This document shows positions 24,171-31,312 of a stretch of 62,534 bases of DNA, piece by piece. A model generated the notes under the pieces. The model was given only the letters and a program-made list of their open reading frames with translations. It was not told the DNA's origin and did not search any database. Each line of letters starts with the position of its first letter. Position 1 is the first letter of the stretch. Made by a program: the position numbers and the translations under genes. This stretch comes from Sphaerimonospora thailandensis. Lineage in GTDB: Bacteria; Actinomycetota; Actinomycetes; Streptosporangiales; Streptosporangiaceae. Location: NCBI RefSeq assembly GCF_016863115.1, contig NZ_BOOG01000045.1:1-62534 (forward strand), written 5' to 3'.

Positions 24171-27098
24171 ATGCAGTACAATTCGCCACTCCTGATCGGT
24201 CGAGACCGTGAGGTTGATCTGCTCGATACGCACCTGGAGGCGGCCAGGAAAGGCCGGGGCGGCACGGTCGTCATCGTGGGCGATCCCGGTATCGGCAAGT
24301 CCCGGCTGACAGCGGAATGCCTTCACCGGGCCGGCGAGGCGGGTATGAGGACGCTGCGCGGACGCGGCAGCAACGTCAGCGCGGATGTCCCGTTCAAACC
24401 ACTGAGCGAAGCCCTTTTCTCCTTCGCCAGGTCCCGGCGGCCGCCCAGCGATCCCACCCTGGCTCCCTACCTACCGGCGTTGACCACGCTGATCCCCGAA
24501 TGGCGGCAGGACGGGGCCGCCACCCATCTTGAATCGAAGACGATCCTGGCCGAAGCGGTGTTGCGACTGCTGACGGTGATAGGTCGCGACACCGGTTGCC
24601 TGCTGGTCCTCGAAGATCTCCACGAGGCCGACGCCGACACGCTGGCTTTGGTCGAATATCTGGCCGACAACCTCGCCGAAGTGCCCGCCGTCGTACTCGT
24701 CAACCTGCGTGGCCACGCCGGCCCGGCCCTCACCCTCGCTTACGCGTGCGCGCAGCGACAGGTCACCGCAATGATCGAGCTCTCGCCGCTGTCGCCGCCG
24801 CAGACAAGACTGTTGGCCGCTGCCTGCCTCGACCCCCCTGGTGACATCCCGTCGCCGCTCATCCCACGTTTGGAGCGTGAAACAGACGGCGTGCCGTTCC
24901 TCATTGAGGAGTTCATCGGCGTGATGGTCGGCATGGGTGCGTTGCGGCACGACGGCGAGCAGTGGCAGCTGAGCACCGACACAGCGACCCAGGTGCCGAC
25001 CACGCTGGCCCGAAGCATCAGCATGCGCCTCACCACGCTTGCGCCGAGCACTCGCGATCTGCTCCGGACGGCCGCCATGTTCGGGCTCCGGTTTCCGGTC
25101 CCGGTCATCCAGGAGGCCGTCGGACTGGGTGATCACGAAATGGCGGCGTTCCTGCGCTCGGCGACCACGGCGCGGCTCATCACACCGGATGATGGGTCCT
25201 CCGGCGAGTGGTATGCCTTCCGGCACACGTTGACGGCCGAGGCCCTGATCGCGTCGCTCATCCCCGCCGAGCGCGCGTCATTCGCGAAACGGGCGGCCGA
25301 CGCGCTCGAGCGTCTGCATCCCGACCTGCCCGGCGAATGGTGCCAGATCGCGGCCACCCTGCGGCTGGCCGCCGGGGACACCGCGGCGGCGGCGGGCCTG
25401 CTCGCGGAGGCGGGCTCCCGGTATCTGAACAGCGGTGCCGCCAACCTCGCCGTGACGATGCTGGAACGCGCCTACGCCCTGGAGGAGACGGCGTCGGCCG
25501 ATCTGCGGGCGCGCACCCTCCAGCAGCTCCTGCATGCGCTGACCGAAGGCGGCAGGGTGGACAGAGCCCTCATGCTGGTCAAGGGCCTCTCGCTCGCGGA
25601 CGATCTGACCATGACCATCCGCCATGAGATCGATCTACGGACAAAGCTGGCCTGGGTGGCCGCGGAGACCGGCGAGATCAGCGATGGCCGCGCCCACGTG
25701 GCGGTGGTACGCAGGCTCCTGGGCGCCTGCCCCGATGAGGCCCGTACAGCCGCCATCGACGTGATCGAGGCTGAGCTCCTGATCCCCGACCATGGGGTGC
25801 TCCAGCACTGCACGCAGGAGATGACGGTCGCGGAGGGCCTCGCGAAGCGGGCGGCGGAGGTCGCCGAGCGCATCCCGCTGCCCGAGGTCGCCTGCCAGGC
25901 GTGGGAGCGCATGGCGATGCTCTCCCGAGTCCGGGGATTCGACGAGCCCGACCGGTGCCTGACCCGGATGCAGGCGATCGCGGAGGCTCACGACCTGACG
26001 TTGTGGAAGCTGCGCGCGATGCTGCGTCTGGCGGGCAACCATGGCATGCGCACCGGGGGCAGCGAGCCACTGGAAGAGGTGCGCCGGTCGGCGGCTCGGG
26101 CGGGTGCGATCAGCCTTGTGCACGGCGCGGAGGCCACGCTCGCGATGGCACGGGTGCTCCGCGGGGAGTACGCCGCCGCCGATGAGATCGCCGCTTCCTG
26201 CATCGAGACGACCATCCGACTGGGCCACACCGCCTATACCCAGTACCTGCTGCTGGCCCAGGCGACTCTCGCCGCGCATCAGGCCAGACGCTCGGACATG
26301 GAGCGCGCGCTGGTGGAGTTTCGCCGATGGGGCGGGGAGCAGAGCCTCCACATGCCGGTGGTCTACGGTCTGTGCCTGGCCATGTGTTCGCTGCTGGAAG
26401 AGGACCGCGACCGCTGTCGCGAGCTGCTGACGCGAGCCCGGGAGTGGGAGGACGAACATCCCACGATCTACTACATGACCGGCCGGTACGGCCTGGGCGT
26501 GCTGATGGACGCGCTCACCTCCGAGGTGGGTCTGGCCGAATGGGAGATCGCTGAGAAGGAGCCCGCCGCCGAGCTGAGGTGGAATCGCCATTTCCTCTAC
26601 CTGGCCAAGGCGGTGTTGTTGGGCAGGCAAGGCGATGCCGAGGGCGCGATGGGCGCGCTGGAGGTGGCTCGCTCCGCGGCGGAGCCGTATCCGCTGGCAG
26701 GGCATCTGGGACTGCGGCTGATCGCGGAGCCGGCCCTGGCAGACCAGTGGGGAGAGCCGCTGGCCTGGTTGCGCACCGCCGAGGAGTATTTCCATCGGGC
26801 GCGAATAACCGCGGTCGCCGGAGCCTGCCGCTCACTCCTGCGCGAGGCGGGGGCCGCCGTGACCTACCGCCGGACCGGTCACGATGAGTTGCCCGCGCCC
26901 TTGCGCAACCGAGGGGTGACCGTGCGGGAGCATCAGGTGCTGATCCTGCTCGCCGAACGGCGCGGCAATGTCGAGATCGGCGAGAGGCTGTTCATCTCGC
27001 CACGAACGGTGGAAAAGCATGTGGCCAGCCTGCTGTCGAAGACGGGGCTGCCCGACCGGGCCGCCCTACGTGAGTACGCGGCCACGCTCGCGCGGTAG
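24171..27098 (+). CDS. Large ATP-binding LuxR-family transcriptional regulator (LAL type)
   Basis: This 975-residue regulator begins with an AAA-type ATPase: L-I-G-R-D-R-E, Walker A G-D-P-G-I-G-K-S, Walker B L-L-V-L-E-D-L-H-E-A-D. A long helical, TPR-like middle follows. The last 65 residues are a LuxR/GerE helix-turn-helix: L-T/V-x-R-E-H-Q-V-L-I-L-L-A, then I-G-E-R-L-F-I-S-P-R-T-V-E-K-H-V-A-S-L-L. ATG 24171 is chosen because the domain starts four residues later; the frame is open to 24114. Such regulators often activate natural-product genes, and it sits between lanM and the precursor array. The inducer is unknown. Confidence 0.9.
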   Translation: MQYNSPLLIGRDREVDLLDTHLEAARKGRGGTVVIVGDPGIGKSRLTAECLHRAGEAGMRTLRGRGSNVSADVPFKPLSEALFSFARSRRPPSDPTLAPYLPALTTLIPEWRQDGAATHLESKTILAEAVLRLLTVIGRDTGCLLVLEDLHEADADTLALVEYLADNLAEVPAVVLVNLRGHAGPALTLAYACAQRQVTAMIELSPLSPPQTRLLAAACLDPPGDIPSPLIPRLERETDGVPFLIEEFIGVMVGMGALRHDGEQWQLSTDTATQVPTTLARSISMRLTTLAPSTRDLLRTAAMFGLRFPVPVIQEAVGLGDHEMAAFLRSATTARLITPDDGSSGEWYAFRHTLTAEALIASLIPAERASFAKRAADALERLHPDLPGEWCQIAATLRLAAGDTAAAAGLLAEAGSRYLNSGAANLAVTMLERAYALEETASADLRARTLQQLLHALTEGGRVDRALMLVKGLSLADDLTMTIRHEIDLRTKLAWVAAETGEISDGRAHVAVVRRLLGACPDEARTAAIDVIEAELLIPDHGVLQHCTQEMTVAEGLAKRAAEVAERIPLPEVACQAWERMAMLSRVRGFDEPDRCLTRMQAIAEAHDLTLWKLRAMLRLAGNHGMRTGGSEPLEEVRRSAARAGAISLVHGAEATLAMARVLRGEYAAADEIAASCIETTIRLGHTAYTQYLLLAQATLAAHQARRSDMERALVEFRRWGGEQSLHMPVVYGLCLAMCSLLEEDRDRCRELLTRAREWEDEHPTIYYMTGRYGLGVLMDALTSEVGLAEWEIAEKEPAAELRWNRHFLYLAKAVLLGRQGDAEGAMGALEVARSAAEPYPLAGHLGLRLIAEPALADQWGEPLAWLRTAEEYFHRARITAVAGACRSLLREAGAAVTYRRTGHDELPAPLRNRGVTVREHQVLILLAERRGNVEIGERLFISPRTVEKHVASLLSKTGLPDRAALREYAATLAR

Positions 27099-27137
27099 AC
27101 CGCCCCGTGATGAGAGCGAGCGGCATGACGCGCCACG

Positions 27138-27176
27138 TGAGCGGTGGACGGCTCAACGGCCCCCGTCCACCGCTCA
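27138..27176. terminator. Strong bidirectional hairpin between convergent LuxR and precursor genes
   Basis: A perfect 14-base stem (TGAGCGGTGGACGG / CCGTCCACCGCTCA) with an 11-base loop lies 40 bases after the LuxR stop and 13 bases after the last precursor stop on the other strand. It is well placed to end transcription from both sides. Confidence 0.7.
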
Positions 27177-27188
27177 GGCGCTGCGGAC

Positions 27189-27338
27189 TCAGTAGGTCCA
27201 GGTCCACGTCCAGGTCCAGGACACGGTGACGGTCAGAGTGATCGACTCGTTCGCGTCCTTGACGGCGGCGGTGTGCTGTTCGTGGAGGATCGCCTCGGTG
27301 GAGGTGTAGTTCGCGTAGCCGGCGATCAGTTCGTTCAT
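27189..27338 (-). CDS. RiPP precursor peptide D, core with alternating Trp-Thr
   Basis: This 49-residue peptide begins M-N-E-L-I-A-G-Y-A-N-Y-T-S-T-E-A-I-L-H-E-Q, the leader shared by four neighbours, then varies. The core is SITLTVTVSWTWTWTWTY (residues 32-49): Ser or Thr at all nine even positions 32-48, with I, L, V, V, W, W, W, W and Y between. There is no cysteine. If each Ser/Thr were dehydrated and reduced to a D-residue, the chain would alternate L and D, with a Trp-rich end like gramicidin A. CAAGGAG nine bases before ATG is the ribosome site. It is fourth in the precursor array and the most diverged in the leader (T12, H22, T23, K27). Confidence 0.88.
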   Translation of the reverse strand: MNELIAGYANYTSTEAILHEQHTAAVKDANESITLTVTVSWTWTWTWTY

Positions 27339-27352
27339 CGGATTGCTCCTTG

Positions 27353-27523
27353 TCAGAAGGTGACGGTGGCGGTGACGACGGTGTAGGGGTAGGCGGTGAT
27401 GGAGTAGGTGAGGCTGGGAACCTGGATCACCGCGATATCCGCCTGAACGGCGGCGTTCTGCTGTTCGTGGAGGATCGCCTCGGTGGAGGCGTAGTTCGCG
27501 TAGCCTGCGATCAACTCGTTCAT
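27353..27523 (-). CDS. RiPP precursor peptide C
   Basis: This 56-residue peptide shares leader residues 1-27 with precursors A and B, then continues A-D-I-A-V-I-Q-V-P and the core SLTYSITAYPYTVVTATVTF (37-56). Ser/Thr sits at odd positions 37, 39, 41, 43, 51, 53 and 55; Tyr45, Tyr47 and Val49 take the intervening odd positions, so the every-second-residue register is kept across the Y-P-Y. Thr48 is the only off-register hydroxyl residue. There is no cysteine. CAAGGAA precedes the start, and the stop is exactly 14 bases before the next gene's ATG. It is longer than its sisters and the only one with prolines. Confidence 0.87.
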   Translation of the reverse strand: MNELIAGYANYASTEAILHEQQNAAVQADIAVIQVPSLTYSITAYPYTVVTATVTF

Positions 27524-27537
27524 CAGGCCATTCCTTG

Positions 27538-27696
27538 TCAGATGCTGACGATGGTGTAGGACATCGAGATCGTGAGCGAGAACGAGTTCGAGAACGTGAT
27601 CAGAGAGACCTCCTGCTGAACGGCGGCGTTCTGCTGCTCGTGGAGGATCGCCTCGGTGGAGGCGTAGTTCGCGTAGCCTGCGATCAGTTCGTTCAT
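27538..27696 (-). CDS. RiPP precursor peptide B, serine-rich alternating core
   Basis: This 52-residue peptide has the common leader (residues 1-27) followed by Q-E-V-S-L-I and the core TFSNSFSLTISMSYTI (34-49), in which all eight even positions 34-48 are Ser or Thr. The tail V-S-I breaks the register by one. No cysteine or proline is present. Asn37 is the only polar residue on the other face. CGAGGAG is the ribosome site, and the spacing to the next gene is 14 bases. The mix of five Ser and three Thr in the strict repeat distinguishes it from the Thr-dominated A and D. Confidence 0.87.
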   Translation of the reverse strand: MNELIAGYANYASTEAILHEQQNAAVQQEVSLITFSNSFSLTISMSYTIVSI

Positions 27697-27710
27697 CGGG
27701 CCGCTCCTCG

Positions 27711-27857
27711 TCAGATGGTGACGGTGATGGTGATGGTGAAGGTGAGCGTGATCGAGAGCAGCGCCTGCTCGTGCTGAACGGCGGCGTTCTGCTGCTCGTG
27801 GAGGATCGCCTCGGTGGAGGCGTAGTTCGCATAACCCGCGATCAGTTCGTCCGTCAT
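27711..27857 (-). CDS. RiPP precursor peptide A, first gene of the array
   Basis: This 48-residue peptide begins M-T-D-E-L-I-A-G-Y, one residue longer than the other leaders, and then matches them through N-A-A-V-Q. The core is SITLTFTITITVTI (35-48): Ser or Thr at all seven odd positions 35-47, alternating with I, L, F, I, I, V, I. It has no cysteine. It is nearest the divergent control region and so likely first in the transcript. The ribosome site (GGCAGG) is weaker than in the other three, which use AAGGAG-like spacers. I infer a leader of about 27-30 residues; the exact cleavage site is not visible. Confidence 0.88.
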   Translation of the reverse strand: MTDELIAGYANYASTEAILHEQQNAAVQHEQALLSITLTFTITITVTI

Positions 27858-28150
27858 CGAAACCTGCCTGTCGTTTGCGAGTAGGGCCGCGCCGAGGCAC
27901 GGCCGGCCGGGTGCATTCCGGGTCCGGGCACTACCCAAACAAATCGCCACTCGGGGGGAAATGGCGAAAGTCTGCGTATTCCAGACTCGCCTGACCTGTC
28001 ATAGACCTGCAGGACACTGCGGTTCTCCTGCTATTCGGGGCGCGAATGCCCGTCATGCCGGCAAGCTCTTGTCAGGCACCTGTCATATGCCTGCTGCCGG
28101 TGAGTTATTGCGATATCGCGTCACTCTGGAGCCTCCCTAGGGTTCCGGTC
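27858..28150. promoter_or_regulatory. Divergent control region between the precursor array and the biosynthetic operon
   Basis: These 293 bases contain no gene and are clearly AT-richer than their surroundings. Two copies of the 17-base motif ACCTGTCATAnnCCTGC occur at 27994-28010 and 28078-28094, starting 84 bases apart, that is eight helical turns. No convincing -35/-10 pair was identified. It presumably holds divergent promoters and binding sites for one or both flanking LuxR regulators. Confidence 0.6.
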
Positions 28151-29275
28151 ATGGATGTGAGAGAGGAAACCGGCCAAAAGACGCCGATGACGGCACGTCT
28201 GGTGCCGGCCAGGCCCATGAGGCGCCCGGCCGAATTCACGCGAACCATCGCCTCGGTCAGCGGCGCCACCCCGATCGTGGCTGACATGCAGAGCTTCGTC
28301 GGACGCAACGACAACTGGCGAGTCCCCACCGTCGAAGCGGGCGACCTGTTCGTGAAACGCCTGAGAGGCGATCGCGCTCACGTCGAGGCCCGGATGCGCC
28401 GGATGCTCGCGTTCCAGCAGGTGATCGCCGGGCACCGGGCAGACGAACTGCGTACCGTGCCGTTCCGCGGCAGTGACCTCGAGCACGGTCTGCTGGTCTT
28501 CGACTACGTGCCCGAATCGCGCACCGGCGCCGACCTGCTCGCCAGCGGTGAGCTGGACACCGAGAGGGCCTACCGGATAGGCCGGATTCTCGGCGAGATC
28601 CACCGGCTGCCCAGACCGGCGGCCGATCTCCCCGAAGGCGTCGAAGGCCGCAAGGCGACCGCCTTCTACGCGCTGAGCCCAGAGGACTACGCCAACTGCA
28701 GCGGGGGCGAGGTCGAGGCCTGGGCCATGCTCCAGCACGACAAAGTGCTGGTGGAGGCGCTGAACCGGCTGCACCGCACGTCGGCCGAGGCCCCGGCCAC
28801 GGCCGTGCACGGAGACATCAGGCTCGACCAGTTCCTGTTCGCGGGCGACGACCTCTACGTGGTCGACTGGGAGGAGTTCCGCTACTCCGATCCGGCGCGT
28901 GACGTCGGCAGCTTCGCCGGCGAATTCGTCCACCACGCGGTGGTGCGCATGTTCGCCGAGCTCGACGTCGATCCCGGCCTTGCCCCCGGCGCCGCCCATG
29001 AGGCCATCGTCGCGGCCGGCGACCAGCAGCTGGCGAACGTGCGCGAGCACATCCGCCGCTTCTGGTGCGGTTACCGGGAGGTCGCGGAGATCGACGACGG
29101 TCTGGCGGTCCGCGCCACCGGATATATCGGCTGGCACTTCTTCGACCGCCTGCTCGCGGGTGCGGTGCACGGCGGCAGGCTCAGCGCCGTCGAGCGGGGC
29201 ACGGCCGGGATCGGGAGGAACGCCCTCATCCAGCCTGAACGATTCGCCGCCACCATCGGCCTTGGAGAGGACTGA
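28151..29275 (+). CDS. APH-like kinase, predicted Ser/Thr-phosphorylating RiPP enzyme
   Basis: This protein of about 374 residues has an aminoglycoside phosphotransferase-like kinase fold: ATP-binding lysine in D-L-F-V-K-R-L (Lys69), catalytic loop H-G-D-I-R-L-D-Q (220-227) and metal-binding V-D-W-E-E (Asp239). The usual loop Asn is Gln227. Kinases of this kind stand next to HopA1-like proteins in class V lanthipeptide (LxmK) and thioamitide clusters, where they phosphorylate precursor Ser/Thr. It is the first gene of the plus-strand operon and stops four bases before the HopA1-like start. The start is uncertain: ATG 28151 or ATG 28187, neither with a strong ribosome site. Confidence 0.82.
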   Translation: MDVREETGQKTPMTARLVPARPMRRPAEFTRTIASVSGATPIVADMQSFVGRNDNWRVPTVEAGDLFVKRLRGDRAHVEARMRRMLAFQQVIAGHRADELRTVPFRGSDLEHGLLVFDYVPESRTGADLLASGELDTERAYRIGRILGEIHRLPRPAADLPEGVEGRKATAFYALSPEDYANCSGGEVEAWAMLQHDKVLVEALNRLHRTSAEAPATAVHGDIRLDQFLFAGDDLYVVDWEEFRYSDPARDVGSFAGEFVHHAVVRMFAELDVDPGLAPGAAHEAIVAAGDQQLANVREHIRRFWCGYREVAEIDDGLAVRATGYIGWHFFDRLLAGAVHGGRLSAVERGTAGIGRNALIQPERFAATIGLGED

Positions 29276-29279
29276 CACC

Positions 29280-30266
29280 ATGACGACCGTGCACACCGGC
29301 CTGCTCGACGAACTGGAGCAGACTCTCGGCGGCCTGCGCATCGACCACGAGCGCAAGAGCGTGACCGTCGGCGACGAGACGATCTCACAAGACAGCCAGA
29401 CGCGCCTGGGCCAGGAGCTCGGCGGGGTGCTTTACCGGCACTGGCACTCCGGCTCCGGACGCCGCCCCGATGATCGTGACCCCCGCCGGGACTACGACTT
29501 CGAGGACCTGCTGCGTGAGGCCACCCCGCACCGCACGAGCAAGACGCCGGCGATCGTGAAGTCCGCCCTGCTCGACGGACCGTTCGGCCAGCACGCCCTG
29601 TTCGACGTGGGGCGGGTCCGCCTGCGGATCCCCGGGGCCGAGGTGCTGTCCCCGTTGCCCGAGATCGGCACCAGGACGACGCTCGACCTGCCCTCGATCC
29701 GCCCGGCTCTCTCCCCGGGTTTCTTCCTGGTCGACGGCTCGGCCGGCGGCCACGCGTCCGGCAAGCACGTCCTCCGGCTGTACCTGCACGTCGACGAGGC
29801 GTCGACGGCTCCGGCCGTGTGGCAGGCCGTACTCACGTATCTGGAGTCCCAGGGGGTGACCTATCGGGCGAAGGTCCTGGCCAGGGCGGGCTGGTACCCC
29901 CGGCGCGACGCGATCGTGGTCTACCTCACCGAGGAGTCATGGCACACGGTGGACGGCGTCGTCGACGCGGTCAGACACCTGCCGGGGCTGAATCCCGAGC
30001 ACTCGGTCATGACCCGTCCGATCGCCGACGGAGTGGCCTTCGGCTGGGAGCCGCGAGACGCCCGGATCGGCTGGGGCCGCATGAGCCTCGGCCAGCACCG
30101 CACCGCCGTGATCGCCCACGCGGTCGCCGCGCACCTGTTCCAGGGCGTGGATCTGCCTACCGCGGTCGCTGACGCCTTCATCGAGGCCAACGTCGACCCG
30201 CGGGCGCCGTACCGCAACAACGACAGCCCCGACTGGGCTCCGACCACGTCGGGAGCGGTGTCATGA
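29280..30266 (+). CDS. HopA1-family protein, predicted phospho-Ser/Thr lyase
   Basis: This 328-residue protein resembles the HopA1 family (a type III effector domain reused in RiPP clusters, for example LxmY and TvaD). Visible features are P-G-F-F-L-V-D-G, a Leu-Arg-Leu-Tyr-Leu-His strand, V-T-Y-R-A-K-V-L, Y-P-R-R-D-A-I-V-V-Y-L, and near the end G-V-A-F-G-W-E-P and S-L-G-Q-H-R-T-A-V-I-A. In class V lanthipeptides this partner eliminates phosphate to leave dehydroalanine or dehydrobutyrine. It follows the kinase gene by four bases and overlaps the reductase start by four. The assignment is from pattern and context; catalytic residues are not certain. Confidence 0.8.
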   Translation: MTTVHTGLLDELEQTLGGLRIDHERKSVTVGDETISQDSQTRLGQELGGVLYRHWHSGSGRRPDDRDPRRDYDFEDLLREATPHRTSKTPAIVKSALLDGPFGQHALFDVGRVRLRIPGAEVLSPLPEIGTRTTLDLPSIRPALSPGFFLVDGSAGGHASGKHVLRLYLHVDEASTAPAVWQAVLTYLESQGVTYRAKVLARAGWYPRRDAIVVYLTEESWHTVDGVVDAVRHLPGLNPEHSVMTRPIADGVAFGWEPRDARIGWGRMSLGQHRTAVIAHAVAAHLFQGVDLPTAVADAFIEANVDPRAPYRNNDSPDWAPTTSGAVS

Positions 30267-31312
30267 CGTCCACCCGTGTGTCCTTCATGTTCCCGCAGCA
30301 GCCCACCGATCCGGACGCGATCGTGCCGTACGGCCGGCTCGTGCCGGAGATCGGAGCGGAACGGCTCTGGCTGGGCCAGTCGCTGCGCATCGAGTCGCAT
30401 CCGGCCCTGGCCTACCTGGCGGGCACCGGCTGCCGGATCTCGGTGGGCATGGCCGTCGGGCTGATCGTCCTGCGGCACCCCTACGACGCCGCTGTGCAGG
30501 CGCGTTCTCTCGCCCGGCTGATGAACAATCCTGTCGCCATCGGCTACGGCGCGGCCTATCCCCAGTTCGTCAAAAGCGTGCGGGGAGCGCCCTACGCCAA
30601 GCCCGCCACCGCCGTGGGGGAGTTCATCGACATCGCCCGCAGGTTGGCCAACAATCAGGCGGTCGCCCATGACGGAGAGCACTTCAAGGTGCACGCCAGG
30701 CTCGCCCCGATGGAGACGCCCAAGGTGGAGATCGGGGCGGGTGTGCTTCGCACGGGGATGGCGCGGATCACCGGCCGGAGCGGCGACCTCGCGATGACGT
30801 GGCTGACCCCGCTGAACTACCTCGAGAACGTCGTGATGCCGGCGGTGGCCGAGGGGGCACGAGGGGTGCAGGCGCCGCCTCGCATCGTCTCGGTGGTCCA
30901 TGCCGCGGTGCGGCGGCCCGGACGCAACCCGATGCTGCTCGCCCAGCATGGCAGCATCAGCCACCTTCAGGCCCCCCACTACACGGACATGCTGCGCAAG
31001 GCCGGCCTCGATGTGGACGCCTCCGACCCGGTCTCGGGCGCACGCGAACTCGTCCAGGAGGGGATCTACCTCTATGGCGACGCGTCCCACATAGCCGACG
31101 AGATCGCCAAGTTCCACGCGATAGGCGTCGACGAGGTGGTCATCAACCCCACCTCGGTCAGCAACATGTACGGCACGCAGGCGACCATCGAGGATCTCCG
31201 GGACATATTCGCCGCGCTCGCCGAGCGGCGAACCCGCACGACGCGGAAGGGAGAAGCCGATGTCACGTCGTCCGGAATCGCCGACGCTGCGGCTGCTGTC
31301 CCGGTCGGTTAG
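30263..31312 (+). CDS. LLM-class flavin/F420-dependent oxidoreductase, predicted dehydroamino acid reductase
   Basis: This 349-residue protein has the luciferase-like TIM barrel pattern: start with R-V-S-F-M-F-P, E-R-L-W-L-G-Q-S, V-G-M-A-V-G-L-I-V-L-R-H-P, G-Y-G-A-A-Y-P, G-E-F-I-D-I-A-R-R-L, and G-D-L-A-M-T-W-L-T-P. Relatives called LanJC, such as LxmJ in the lexapeptide cluster, reduce dehydroalanine to D-alanine with F420H2. With the kinase and lyase upstream, this is the likely step giving D-alanine and D-aminobutyrate. The start overlaps the lyase stop (ATGA). Its last 53 bases overlap the ABC gene. Cofactor and substrate are inferred. Confidence 0.82.
   Translation: MTSTRVSFMFPQQPTDPDAIVPYGRLVPEIGAERLWLGQSLRIESHPALAYLAGTGCRISVGMAVGLIVLRHPYDAAVQARSLARLMNNPVAIGYGAAYPQFVKSVRGAPYAKPATAVGEFIDIARRLANNQAVAHDGEHFKVHARLAPMETPKVEIGAGVLRTGMARITGRSGDLAMTWLTPLNYLENVVMPAVAEGARGVQAPPRIVSVVHAAVRRPGRNPMLLAQHGSISHLQAPHYTDMLRKAGLDVDASDPVSGARELVQEGIYLYGDASHIADEIAKFHAIGVDEVVINPTSVSNMYGTQATIEDLRDIFAALAERRTRTTRKGEADVTSSGIADAAAAVPVG

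Noticed and set aside
27144-27777. Plus-strand frames across the precursor array
   Set aside because: They are antisense shadows; the minus-strand genes share start, ribosome site, leader and spacing.
27250-27857. Four spaced repeats resembling a CRISPR-like array
   Set aside because: Repeats are about 80 bases, are translated as leaders, have ribosome sites and lie in separate genes; there are no uniform spacers or cas genes.
27189-27857. Simple amphipathic beta-strand (amyloid or adhesin) interpretation of the alternating cores
   Set aside because: Not excluded, but the adjacent dehydration, reduction and protease genes favour a modified peptide.
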